Shown: positions 1 through 7,648 of the stretch, in pieces
Layout of the letters: each line of letters starts with the position of its first letter
Numbering within the stretch: position 1 is the first letter of the stretch
Assembly: GCA_021776775.1 (NCBI GenBank)
Contig: JAJFFE010000314.1
Location: 1-38,198 of the forward strand
Length of the DNA stretch: 38,198 nt
Source: Planctomycetota bacterium
GTDB taxonomy: Bacteria; Planctomycetota; UBA8108; UBA1146; JAJFFE01
Direction of reading: 5' to 3'
Program-made: the position numbers and the translations under genes
The notes under the pieces: model-generated
The model's input: the letters and a program-made list of their open reading frames with translations, nothing else
Told to the model about the DNA's origin: nothing
Databases searched by the model: none

Positions 1-74
1 TCGCCGTCGTCGTCGAGGGTGGCCCGACACGTCGGGCACACCATCGCATCGCGTGCGATTCGCCAGCCGCTCAT
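1..74 (-). CDS. Partial gene start, CPxC zinc-ribbon protein (Trm112-like or SAM methyltransferase)
   Basis: Read on the minus strand, an ATG at 74 opens a frame that runs off the window edge. It gives 24 residues beginning MSGWRIARDAMVCPTCRATL. The ATG overlaps the TGA of the GT2 gene by four bases (ATGA), as in a translationally coupled operon. A CPxC knuckle followed by a short acidic turn near the N-terminus is common in Trm112-like proteins and in methyltransferases of polysaccharide clusters that carry this zinc ribbon. Only the overlap and the CPTC motif are seen; the methyltransferase idea is inference from family habit and neighbours. Confidence 0.55.
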   Translation of the reverse strand, partial: MSGWRIARDAMVCPTCRATLDDDG

Positions 75-1060
75 TCGGGGGCGCCTACCTGGTCCGGCGT
101 TCGTCCGCCCTTACGTATCAAGTAATACGGGCGATCCTTCACCTCGATCATGATACGACCGATGTACTCGCCGATGAACCCGAGCGCCATGAACAACAAC
201 CCGAACAAGAAGAACCCACACGAGAAGCCGAGCAGAATCCACCATGTGTCGTTGTCGTAGTAGACGAGGCCCAGAGCGAGGAAGAAGATCGAGAAACAGA
301 TGCCGAGGCTTGCGAACAGAATTCCACCGAGAGAGATCATCTGAATCGGAAAGATGGAATACCCCGTCAGCAGATCGAAGTTCATGCTGACGAGTTTCAG
401 GAAGTGGTACTTCGACTCCCCTCCCGCTCGCGGCGCGTGCTCTACGTCGACTTCGGCGATATCGACACCCAGCCACGAAATCAACGCCGTGAAATACTTG
501 GTGCGTTCTTCACACTTGAGGAGCATCTCGATGACTTCGCGACGGTAGACACGCAGCAAGCAGCCGTAGTCTCGCAGCGGCACCCCGGTCAGCTTGCCAA
601 CCATCCAGTTGACGAAGCGTGAGGGCAACGTTCGCAGAATCGAATCGTGCCGGTGCGATCGCACTCCAGCGACAACGTCGTGGCCGCCGGCCATCAACGC
701 CTCGACCAGCTTTGGGATTTCTTCCGGGGGATTCTGCAGGTCGGCATCGAGCGTGGCGATGATTTCTCCCCGCACGTGATCGAAACCCGCGTACACCGCC
801 GGGTGTTGGCCGAAGTTGCGGGTGAAGTGAATCACGCGCACCCGTTCGTCGGCCGCCGAGAACGCATCGAGGATATCTGTCGAGCGATCGCGAGAGCCGT
901 CGTTGACGTAAATGATCTCGAAGGACTCCCCCATACTGTCCATGACGGAGATCATCCGTTGATTCAGCTGCTCGAGACACTCCTCTTCATTGAAGACGGG
1001 GATAACGACAGAGAAACGTGGTTTAGAGGAACTCGGATCGCTGGGCGCGGAGGAAGACAA
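71..1060 (-). CDS. Family 2 glycosyltransferase, ArnC/DPM1-like polyprenyl-phosphate sugar transferase
   Basis: This 329-residue protein probably transfers a sugar from a nucleotide donor to polyprenyl phosphate at the cytoplasmic face of the inner membrane. The GT-A domain starts at about residue 16 (FSVVIPVFNEE), with a DAD metal-binding motif at 105-107 followed by LQNPPEEI, and FTRNFGQ and RDYGCLLR segments, all as in ArnC and DPM1. Two membrane helices lie at about 237-266 and 272-300, the usual arrangement of this subfamily. The start is TTG at 1060, chosen because AAGGAG sits seven bases upstream. It follows the GT39 gene by about 60 bases and overlaps the next gene by four. The ArnC-like sequence suits the ArnB-like aminotransferase upstream. 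The actual sugar is not determined by the sequence. Confidence 0.9.
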   Translation of the reverse strand: MSSSAPSDPSSSKPRFSVVIPVFNEEECLEQLNQRMISVMDSMGESFEIIYVNDGSRDRSTDILDAFSAADERVRVIHFTRNFGQHPAVYAGFDHVRGEIIATLDADLQNPPEEIPKLVEALMAGGHDVVAGVRSHRHDSILRTLPSRFVNWMVGKLTGVPLRDYGCLLRVYRREVIEMLLKCEERTKYFTALISWLGVDIAEVDVEHAPRAGGESKYHFLKLVSMNFDLLTGYSIFPIQMISLGGILFASLGICFSIFFLALGLVYYDNDTWWILLGFSCGFFLFGLLFMALGFIGEYIGRIMIEVKDRPYYLIRKGGRTPDQVGAPE

Positions 1061-1119
1061 AAGGAGTCTCCTTGAAAGAGGGAGTCAACTCGGTGCGCGC
1101 TTATAGCAACATCGGCGGC

Positions 1120-2769
1120 TTATCTCACGCGAAACAGATGAACCCTGCGATCCACGGGCTCGTTCGTGGTCGAGTAGAGATGCTCCAAACCGTCGAGTTC
1201 TCCATCTTCGAGGAAGTCGGCCACCAGGTCCGGGTGGGATCGATCGATGTCATCGGGCACGAAGGCAAAGAATTCCACCCCGCGGGCTCGAGCGAAGAAC
1301 ACGATATCGTCGAGCGACGCCGCCGGGGTGAACTCAGCGACCCCATCGGCGAAGAACGCGACATTGGCGGTTGGGTCCATGACCCGTCGTCCGGCCCCGT
1401 GGCGCTCGCGGATCCACTCGCCGGCGAGTCGGGCTGGACTCGGAGCCAGCGTGAATCCGTACTTCAGCGGAATCCCGAGACAGAGAAGCCCCGATGCCAG
1501 CGTGACGATCATCACCCAGCGCTTCTCGGAGATCGCGGGGACCATCCGGGTCAACTCCAGCAGGCCGGCCGCAGCCCACATGAGGCCAAGCGGAAGGTAA
1601 GCGAGCAGCAGTCTCGGTGAATCGTAGAACAGCGAGAGGAGCCCTATTGCCGAGCCCAGGGTGGCGACCCCAAAGAGATGAAGCCCCCCACTGCGAGGAA
1701 CGCCCCGCAGCAAGAACAGCCCGAGGATCGCAAACGGAATCGTGGCGTACCCGAACACACGCGGCATGTTCTTCGATAGGTGCGTCCAGACGTTCGACCC
1801 CCACGACCCCAGGAACCCGGCCGGATCGTCGAGAAACGTCCCGGTGATCGAGAGCGGCTGGTAATCCTCCATCGTGGAAATTTTGGTCTCCCACTCGACT
1901 CGCGTCCGATCCGGAGTCAATCGCGTCAGAAAGCGCCCGGCGCCGAACAGGCTCACTCCACCCTTGCTCGACATCACCCAGCGACCGGTCGCCTCGTGAG
2001 TTGCGTTCACGATGGGGAAGACGTACCCCCCGAAGACGAGGGCAATCGTCAACGCGATCCGCACGGCGCCGAGCCCGGTCGGGTTCTCCGTGGCGACGCG
2101 CCACCAACGTCCGATGAGAGGCAGCGCAAGGATCGCGGCGACGATCAGCGCCACAAAGATCACGACTTCCTGACGCACCCAGTAGGCAAGCCCTGCGGCG
2201 GCCGCCATCAAGATTCCACGAGACACCGAGGGGCGGCGAAGTAGCGCAAAAGCCGCCCACAAGAGCAACGCGTAGAAGAACGCATAATGGATGTGCGACG
2301 AGATGCGAACCGAGTAGAGAACATGGAACGGAGAGACCGCAAGGAGAAGGGCCGCCAAGACCCCGAGGCGAGGTCCGCCGTAGAGTCTTGTGATTCCGTA
2401 GACCGGAATCACCGTCAAGGCACCCACGACACAACTCGAAGCGCGACCAGCGACTTCCAAGTCACCGATCACCTTGTAGAACAAGGCGACGATCGCTGGA
2501 AACAACGGGGGCACCCAGTGCAGGTAGCCTCCCGAGAAATCCCCGGCCGCGAACGCCCGGATACACTCGAAATCGAACAGGATCGCGTCGTAGTACAGGA
2601 CCTCGGGCAGAAACGGCGCCGCGGCCGCACGAACGATGAGCGCAAGGCAGAACAGTAAGCCGACCCGTCGCGCAACGTTCGGCGTTGAGCCGCCCTCCTG
2701 AGCCCCGGAGTGCTCCGTCCCGGACTCAGGCTGCTCGAGCAGAGGCGTTCCTTCCGGATCTTCAAGCAC
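1120..2769 (-). CDS. GT39/PMT-type integral membrane glycosyltransferase
   Basis: The 549-residue protein has a hydrophilic N-terminus of about 35 residues, then about ten to twelve hydrophobic segments, and a soluble C-terminal part after about residue 440. The first extracytoplasmic loop carries acidic residues (YYDAILFDF, D61 and D66), where GT-C enzymes keep their catalytic aspartate or glutamate. Proteins of this type take a sugar from a polyprenyl-phosphate carrier and attach it to an envelope acceptor in the periplasm; ArnT and protein mannosyltransferases are examples. This would fit as the step after the ArnC-like enzyme encoded downstream. The start is GTG at 2769, overlapping the end of the SDR/aminotransferase gene by eight bases. 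Acceptor and sugar are unknown. Confidence 0.8.
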   Translation of the reverse strand: MLEDPEGTPLLEQPESGTEHSGAQEGGSTPNVARRVGLLFCLALIVRAAAAPFLPEVLYYDAILFDFECIRAFAAGDFSGGYLHWVPPLFPAIVALFYKVIGDLEVAGRASSCVVGALTVIPVYGITRLYGGPRLGVLAALLLAVSPFHVLYSVRISSHIHYAFFYALLLWAAFALLRRPSVSRGILMAAAAGLAYWVRQEVVIFVALIVAAILALPLIGRWWRVATENPTGLGAVRIALTIALVFGGYVFPIVNATHEATGRWVMSSKGGVSLFGAGRFLTRLTPDRTRVEWETKISTMEDYQPLSITGTFLDDPAGFLGSWGSNVWTHLSKNMPRVFGYATIPFAILGLFLLRGVPRSGGLHLFGVATLGSAIGLLSLFYDSPRLLLAYLPLGLMWAAAGLLELTRMVPAISEKRWVMIVTLASGLLCLGIPLKYGFTLAPSPARLAGEWIRERHGAGRRVMDPTANVAFFADGVAEFTPAASLDDIVFFARARGVEFFAFVPDDIDRSHPDLVADFLEDGELDGLEHLYSTTNEPVDRRVHLFRVR

Positions 2770-4939
2770 GGTAGAACTTGACGAGCTTCTTGACCGTGTT
2801 CGCCACCTGCAAGACGTCCTTCTCGCTCATGGCCGGATACAACGGCAACGAGATGATGCGATCCGATGTGAAGTTCGCGTTCGGAAAGTCATCTGCCGAA
2901 AAACCGAAGCGATCACGGTAATACGGCTGAAGATGCAGCGAACGGAAGTGAATCCCACTGCCGATGTTCTCCTGCTTCAGCGCGTTTACGAACTGGTCGC
3001 GATCGACCCGAAGCATTTCCGGGCGGATCATCGCGATGAACAAGTGGTGCGCGTGACGGATGTCGTCCGAGACGTTCGGCGTGATGATCTCCGGACAATC
3101 GAGGAGCGCCTGACGATACAAGCGAACGTATCGTCGTCGTGTTTCGATGAATCCGTCGAGTTTCGCCACCTGGTGGATACCGAGTGCCGCACAGAGATCA
3201 GGCATGTTGTACTTGAACCCCGGCTCGACGCACTCCCAGTGAATGGAGCCAGTTTCGGTGTATCGATTCCACGCGTCTTTCGTGATCCCGTGCAGGGCCA
3301 GCCGACGGACGCGCTCGACGTCTTCCTCGTTGTTGAGTGCGATCGCCCCGCCCTCGCCCGTCGTGATGTTCTTGATGGGGTAGAACGAGAAACAGGTGAA
3401 GCGGGATATCGAGCCGATCCGCTTGCCCCGGTACTCCGCGCCCAGCGCGTGTGCCGCGTCTTCGATGACCGGCAATCCGTGCTGCTCAGCGATGCGCTGC
3501 ACCGCCTCGAGATCGACCGGTTGCCCCGCCATGTGAACCGGCATGATCGCTTTCGTCTTGTCCGTGATCTTGTCTGCGATCAAGTCGGGATCGATGTTGA
3601 ACGTGTCGCGCTCGACGTCGACGAAGACCGGGGTTGCCCCAGTGTGAACGATGACGTTCGCCGTGGAGGGCCACGTCACGGGCGTCGTGATGACTTCATC
3701 GCCCGGACCGATGTCGAGCGCGGCCAACGCGAGGTGGAGCGCGGCGGTGCAACTGTTCACGGCGACGACCGCTTTGGCCCCGGTGTAGTCCGTCAGGAGT
3801 TGTTCGAACTTCTGCGTGCGCGGCCCCGTGGTGATCCAACCCGAGCGAAGGACTTCGAGAACCTCCGCCTCCTCTTCGGGCCCGATCTTCGGCAGGGCGA
3901 ACGGAAGAAACGTGCCGCGAAGCGGCTCGCCGCCCTCGGCAACGGGAGTCTCCTGGTTTTGTTGGTGCGTCTTGATGTTGTAGTACACCGGCAGATCGTG
4001 CGGATTGAACTGACCGTCGAGCAATGCCTCGTGAATTTCGACCGCACCATCGCGGGCGGAGAACTGCGGCGTGAACTCGAGCACCCGGCGGATCTTTTCG
4101 AAGCTCACGTTGTAGGTACGCAGATCTGCGTCGCCCGGAGCTTGCTCGAGATCGGCATCGGGCACGACGTCGACGACCATCTTCGCCAGATCCTTGATCT
4201 GGTAGTTCTCCTCGTCGCTACCGACGTTGAACACTTGCCCAGACACCAGTTCGGCCGGAGCTTCGACACAACGCAGGAACACGCTAGCGGAGTCCGCGAC
4301 GTGCAGGAAGGGACGCCACTGCTCACCGCCGCCGAGCACGAACACTCTGCCGTTGCGCACCGCGTGCAACGTCATGACATTGATTGCGAGGTCGAAACGC
4401 ATCCGCGGCGAGAGCCCGAAGAGAGTCGCCTGCCGCAAGTGAACCGGCTCCAGCCCTTGCTCCATCAGTTCATTGAGACGCTTTTCCGCGCGCACCTTGC
4501 TCTTGGCGTAGAGCGACACCGGATGCAACTCCGCGCTTTCGTCGAGCGCCAACCCACTCCCGGTGCCGTACACCGAGCACGAACTCGCGAACACAAACCG
4601 ACGGATCCCGGCCGCAACCGCTTTCTCGCCGAGTTCGACGGTCGCGCGATAATTGGCAAGTTCGGTCATCTCCGGCTCGAGATCGCAGCTGGGATCGTTG
4701 GCCAGTCCCGCGAGGTGGCAGATCGAGTCGACCCCGTCGAAGAGGTCCGGGAACCGCTCGAGTTCAACCAAGTTGCCCTGGATCAGCTCAAAGTGCGGGT
4801 TGTCTCGCAAATCGGCGACGCCGTGGGTGGAAAAATAGAGGGAGTCGAAACAGCGGACCGCGTGGCCGGCGTCGAGCAACTGTCGACAGAGCAAAGACCC
4901 CAAATAGCCGGCACCACCGGTAACCAAGACTCGACGCAA
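2762..4939 (-). CDS. Bifunctional extended SDR (NAD-dependent epimerase/dehydratase) fused to ArnB-like DegT aminotransferase
   Basis: One 725-residue frame carries two enzymes. Residues 1 to about 310 are an extended short-chain dehydrogenase: GGAGYLG nucleotide-binding loop at 8-14, SSCSVYG at 119-125 and catalytic YxxxK at Y144/K148. Residues about 345-725 are a PLP-dependent sugar aminotransferase of the DegT/DnrJ/EryC1 family, with IEDAAHALG (D494) and the Schiff-base lysine K523 in YPIKNITTGEGG. The stretch after it (ALHGITKDAW) closely resembles ArnB. The product probably makes a 4-keto sugar nucleotide and aminates it, or epimerises one substrate and aminates another. The start is TTG at 4939, six bases after AAGGAG (4946-4951). 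An in-frame extension upstream to 5203 has no family resemblance and was not used. The fusion and its coupling to two glycosyltransferases suggest amino-sugar decoration of an envelope polymer. Confidence 0.85.
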   Translation of the reverse strand: MRRVLVTGGAGYLGSLLCRQLLDAGHAVRCFDSLYFSTHGVADLRDNPHFELIQGNLVELERFPDLFDGVDSICHLAGLANDPSCDLEPEMTELANYRATVELGEKAVAAGIRRFVFASSCSVYGTGSGLALDESAELHPVSLYAKSKVRAEKRLNELMEQGLEPVHLRQATLFGLSPRMRFDLAINVMTLHAVRNGRVFVLGGGEQWRPFLHVADSASVFLRCVEAPAELVSGQVFNVGSDEENYQIKDLAKMVVDVVPDADLEQAPGDADLRTYNVSFEKIRRVLEFTPQFSARDGAVEIHEALLDGQFNPHDLPVYYNIKTHQQNQETPVAEGGEPLRGTFLPFALPKIGPEEEAEVLEVLRSGWITTGPRTQKFEQLLTDYTGAKAVVAVNSCTAALHLALAALDIGPGDEVITTPVTWPSTANVIVHTGATPVFVDVERDTFNIDPDLIADKITDKTKAIMPVHMAGQPVDLEAVQRIAEQHGLPVIEDAAHALGAEYRGKRIGSISRFTCFSFYPIKNITTGEGGAIALNNEEDVERVRRLALHGITKDAWNRYTETGSIHWECVEPGFKYNMPDLCAALGIHQVAKLDGFIETRRRYVRLYRQALLDCPEIITPNVSDDIRHAHHLFIAMIRPEMLRVDRDQFVNALKQENIGSGIHFRSLHLQPYYRDRFGFSADDFPNANFTSDRIISLPLYPAMSEKDVLQVANTVKKLVKFYRA

Positions 4940-4945
4940 GAGCGG

Positions 4946-4951
4946 CTCCTT
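4946..4951 (-). promoter_or_regulatory. Ribosome binding site fixing the TTG start of the SDR/aminotransferase fusion
   Basis: AAGGAG on the minus strand lies six bases before a TTG at 4939, directly in front of the Rossmann motif MRRVLVTGGAGYLG. It decides the start against the open frame that continues upstream. Confidence 0.75.
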
Positions 4952-5197
4952 CCGGGGCTCCGGGGGGTTCGAGACGTCGAACCGAACGGGCCCGCGGGGG
5001 CAACAGAAGTGAATGAGTGACGCAGTGAGGACGGGAGAATACCCAGGGCGGTGCTCACGCTGCAACGTTGCCGTTGCGCCAGATCGAGGAGGAATCGGGA
5101 GAGATGTGGTCCCCCGATCCGCACGGCGCTTCGCATCCCGTTCGGGGGAATGCACTTCGATCGCAGCAGGAGAGCCCAGCTTGTCGATTCGCTCGGC

Positions 5198-5225
5198 TTG
5201 CAAACCGGAGCGCCGGCTGTAAGAT
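5198..5225 (+). promoter_or_regulatory. Possible sigma70-type promoter for the FeS/histone-tail gene
   Basis: TTGCAA at 5198-5203 and TAAGAT at 5220-5225 are separated by 16 bases, about 105 bases before the ATG at 5330. The match to -35 and -10 consensus is fair, not strong, and was found by eye. Confidence 0.35.
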
Positions 5226-5329
5226 TCGCGTCTTCACGCACTTCCGGCCTACGCCATTACACCTGCCTGGCTCGGCCCCCAACTGCCATACCGACGCGTC
5301 ACAGTCCCGCGTCCCCTTCGGAGGTTTGA

Positions 5330-6133
5330 ATGGCGACGAAGACGAAGAAAGTCTCGAGTCGCAGTGGTGGCAAGAAGATCGCCGATTCCACGGCGGTCCT
5401 CGCCCAGCTCGCATCAGATTTTGGTCCGCTCGACGACGTCGAAATGAACGATCGTCTGGAAGTCGTCCTGTTCGGCATTCTCATCGAGAGATTGACGATC
5501 GAACAGGCGAATCACGCCATGCGGGAGTATCGCGCCAACTTCGTGGACTGGAACGAAGTCCGGATCTCCTCGCCGGAGGAACTCCAAGACGCCGTGAAGG
5601 ATGCGGAAGACCCGCTCGAAGTAGCGACAGCGGTGAAAGCGTTCCTCAACCGACTGTTCTACGAACAGCACCACGTCGGGTTGGGCTTTCTGGACGAGCG
5701 CAACACCACCGAGATCAAGTCGTTCTTCAAGAAGAGCGCGACCTTGACCGAGGCGACATCGATCTTCCTCTTGGAGCGTATTCGCGAGTACCCCGCGCTT
5801 CCAGTCTCAGCGCTGACCATGCCGTTCATAGAGCGGATGGGTTGGGCGCAGCCGGACAGTACCCCGCTGAAGAAACAGAAGGAGGCGTTCGCGTTCTTCG
5901 AACGCGACCAGATGCTTCCCGCCTTCGTCTACCTGATGCACCACGCTCGCTCGGTTTGTACACCGGAGCCGGACTCCATGCAGTGCCCGACGTGCTCGAT
6001 CAAGGCGCTCTGCCCGTTCCCCAAGAAGGTCGCCGCCAAAAAGAAGACGGCAGCGAAGAAGACGACCAAGGTTGCGGCCAAAGCGACCAAGAAGAAGGCC
6101 GCAAAGAAGAAGGCTGCAAAGAAAAAGAGCTAG
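5330..6133 (+). CDS. Divergent endonuclease III-fold protein with FeS-type cysteines and lysine-rich tail
   Basis: This 267-residue protein has an all-helical central region (about 40-205) that aligns loosely with the endonuclease III/HhH-GPD fold. Four cysteines follow at 210, 219, 222 and 228 (C-x8-C-x2-C-x5-C), close to the C-x6-C-x2-C-x5-C pattern of the FeS cluster in endonuclease III. The helix-hairpin-helix motif with its catalytic lysine and the later catalytic aspartate are not visible: the corresponding region reads YPALPVSALTMPF. Residues 231-267 are almost only lysine, alanine and threonine, like a histone H1 tail, and should bind DNA nonspecifically. CGGAGG stands six bases before the ATG. 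It is followed by yebC on the same strand, 121 bases away. A DNA-binding or damage-sensing role is inference. Confidence 0.7.
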   Translation: MATKTKKVSSRSGGKKIADSTAVLAQLASDFGPLDDVEMNDRLEVVLFGILIERLTIEQANHAMREYRANFVDWNEVRISSPEELQDAVKDAEDPLEVATAVKAFLNRLFYEQHHVGLGFLDERNTTEIKSFFKKSATLTEATSIFLLERIREYPALPVSALTMPFIERMGWAQPDSTPLKKQKEAFAFFERDQMLPAFVYLMHHARSVCTPEPDSMQCPTCSIKALCPFPKKVAAKKKTAAKKTTKVAAKATKKKAAKKKAAKKKS

Positions 6134-6254
6134 TCGTCTCAACGACGCAGGTGTGACGAGCACGGTCGGCGACAGCGATTCATCGAAACGTGCCGGCAAG
6201 CAATCCGATATCGACGACAGCAGAGACTGTGACATCAAGGAAAGGAGCTAGTTC

Positions 6255-7013
6255 GTGGCAGGGCACTCTCATTGGGCGGGGATCAAACACAAGAAGGCGG
6301 CCGCCGACAAAAAGCGCGGGAAGATCTTCTCCAAGATGGCGAAGTACATCACCGTCGCGTCGCGGACCGGCGGTGGCGACCCCGACATGAACGCGTCGCT
6401 GCGCCTCGCTATCGACAACGCTCGTTCCAACAACATGACCAAAGACGCGATCGAACGCGCGGTCAAGAAAGGAACCGGCGAACTCGAGGGCGAGGAGTAC
6501 GTCGAACTCGTCTACGAGGGGTTCGCGCCCGCCAATGTGGCCCTTGTGGTCGACATTCTCACGGACAACCGCAACCGGACCGCATCGGAGTTGCGGAAGC
6601 TCTTCGAAATCAAGGGCGGCACTCTCGGAAATCCCGGAAGCGTGGCGTGGCAGTTCGAGACCAAGGGTCAATTCCACATCGCGCAGTCCTCCATTGCCGA
6701 GGACGAATTGATGGGACTCGTTCTCGAAGCAGGCGCCGAGGACATGGTCGTTGACGGCGACATCTACGTCGTGACGACGAGCCCGGATGAGTTCATGGCC
6801 GTCCGTGAGGCGCTCGCCGGCAAGTCGATCAAGACGAGCTTCGGTGAAGTCGCTCGCGTCCCCAATGCAACGGTCAAGATCGACACCGCGAAGGAGGCGC
6901 GGAAGGTCCTCAACTTCATCGATGAACTCGAGGATCACGACGACGTGCAACGGGTCAGCGCGAACTTCGACATCCCAGACGCTGTGTTCGCCGAGCTAGA
7001 GGCCGACGAGTAG
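6255..7013 (+). CDS. yebC: YebC/PmpR-family protein
   Basis: The 252-residue protein begins MAGHSHWAGIKHKKAAADKK, the signature of the YebC/PmpR/TACO1 family, and continues with DPDMNASLRLAIDNARSNNM and the typical GGTLGNPGSVAW segment. Length and order match the family throughout. Members are cytoplasmic; they were first described as transcriptional regulators, and later work links them to translation of proline-rich stretches. The start is GTG at 6255, with AAAGGAG at 6241-6247 seven bases before it. In many bacteria yebC sits beside ruvC; here it follows an FeS/lysine-tail protein and is closed by repeats and a hairpin. Confidence 0.97.
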   Translation: MAGHSHWAGIKHKKAAADKKRGKIFSKMAKYITVASRTGGGDPDMNASLRLAIDNARSNNMTKDAIERAVKKGTGELEGEEYVELVYEGFAPANVALVVDILTDNRNRTASELRKLFEIKGGTLGNPGSVAWQFETKGQFHIAQSSIAEDELMGLVLEAGAEDMVVDGDIYVVTTSPDEFMAVREALAGKSIKTSFGEVARVPNATVKIDTAKEARKVLNFIDELEDHDDVQRVSANFDIPDAVFAELEADE

Positions 7014-7056
7014 ACAGCGTCACACCACCAAGACACCTTGGGCCCACCCCCCCACC

Positions 7057-7106
7057 TCAAAGGTGGGGCTCCCCATCAAAGGTGGGACTCCCCATCAAAG
7101 GTGGGG
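7057..7106. repeat. 19-base tandem repeat, 2.6 copies
   Basis: Units TCAAAGGTGGGGCTCCCCA (7057-7075) and TCAAAGGTGGGACTCCCCA (7076-7094) differ at one base, and a partial third copy covers 7095-7106. The bases before the first unit (CCCCACCT) can pair with AGGTGGGG inside it. The array lies between the convergent ends of yebC and the DUF2203 gene and runs directly into the hairpin at 7103-7131. Confidence 0.85.
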
Positions 7107-7131
7107 AGGCGCCCCCCGGAGGCGCCTCCCC
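7103..7131. terminator. Strong GC-rich hairpin between convergent genes
   Basis: GGGGAGGCGCC (7103-7113) and GGCGCCTCCCC (7121-7131) are perfect 11-base inverted arms around a seven-base loop. The position, after the yebC stop and before the end of the minus-strand DUF2203 gene, suits a terminator serving both directions. No T-run follows on the plus strand, so a classical intrinsic terminator is not proved. Confidence 0.55.
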
Positions 7132-7163
7132 GCGAACATGGAAGGATGGATGGAGTTCTTGCG

Positions 7164-7628
7164 CTACTCTGGTCGGTCGACCAGGAAGTCGCGTGTGTCT
7201 CGGATAGGTGAGCGTTCGTTGTAGGACTCGTCGAGTTCGTGCCAGAAGCGCACGGACGGATCGCCGGGGCTCCAGCAGAGGAATACTTTTCTTCCGAGGT
7301 AGAGCGACGGAAAGTTGATCACGCCGCGCTTGAATTCTTCCACGAAGCAGCCGAGTTCCTCGACCTCTCGGATGTAGCGGTTGATCCGGTCGATCAGGGT
7401 GTTGAGATCCCGTTTCAGCTCTTCGCCGTGCTGCTCCCGATCAGCCGTTCTCTGGGTTGCGAGGTCTTTTTCGCTGATCTCGAGCTGAGTGCGGCGATCG
7501 ATGATTTGGTCCCATGTCTCTCGGACGTCGCCGACGATCCGCTGAAGCAGCGGAAGCATGCTGTTGGCCTCGTTCAGGGTCAAAATTCTCGATCGGACTT
7601 TGAGGCCGGGACGCAAATTGGTGTTCAT
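7164..7628 (-). CDS. DUF2203 family protein
   Basis: The 154-residue protein matches the DUF2203 pattern: RILTLNEANSMLPLLQRI near the N-terminus, a long charged helical middle (about 30-95, probably coiled coil), then GVINFPSLYLGRKVFLCW and a final FWHELDESYNERSPI. The family is cytoplasmic, of unknown function, and found in several bacterial phyla. No enzyme motif is visible. The ATG at 7628 is preceded by AAAGG. The gene is divergent from bamA, with only about 20 bases between their longest frames, so the real bamA start may lie further inside. Confidence 0.85.
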   Translation of the reverse strand: MNTNLRPGLKVRSRILTLNEANSMLPLLQRIVGDVRETWDQIIDRRTQLEISEKDLATQRTADREQHGEELKRDLNTLIDRINRYIREVEELGCFVEEFKRGVINFPSLYLGRKVFLCWSPGDPSVRFWHELDESYNERSPIRDTRDFLVDRPE

Positions 7629-7648
7629 ACACCGGGACCTTTCAACAG

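Larger units (their letters stand above)
4940..5329. other. Divergent intergenic region of 390 bases
   Basis: No gene is supported here. It separates the minus-strand sugar cluster from the plus-strand gene at 5330 and should hold promoters for both. It contains a perfect ten-base palindrome GCAACGTTGC at 5062-5071 and a plausible plus-strand promoter at 5198-5225. Open frames crossing it have no recognisable protein content. Confidence 0.5.

Noticed and set aside
2933..5020. Plus-strand open frame of 695 codons opposite the SDR/aminotransferase gene
   Set aside because: It is antisense to a gene with clear catalytic motifs, has an arginine/aspartate-rich composition and no domain; such shadow frames are expected at high GC.
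4940..5203. N-terminal extension of the SDR/aminotransferase fusion
   Set aside because: The 88 residues upstream do not resemble any part of an SDR, and a ribosome binding site stands before the TTG at 4939.
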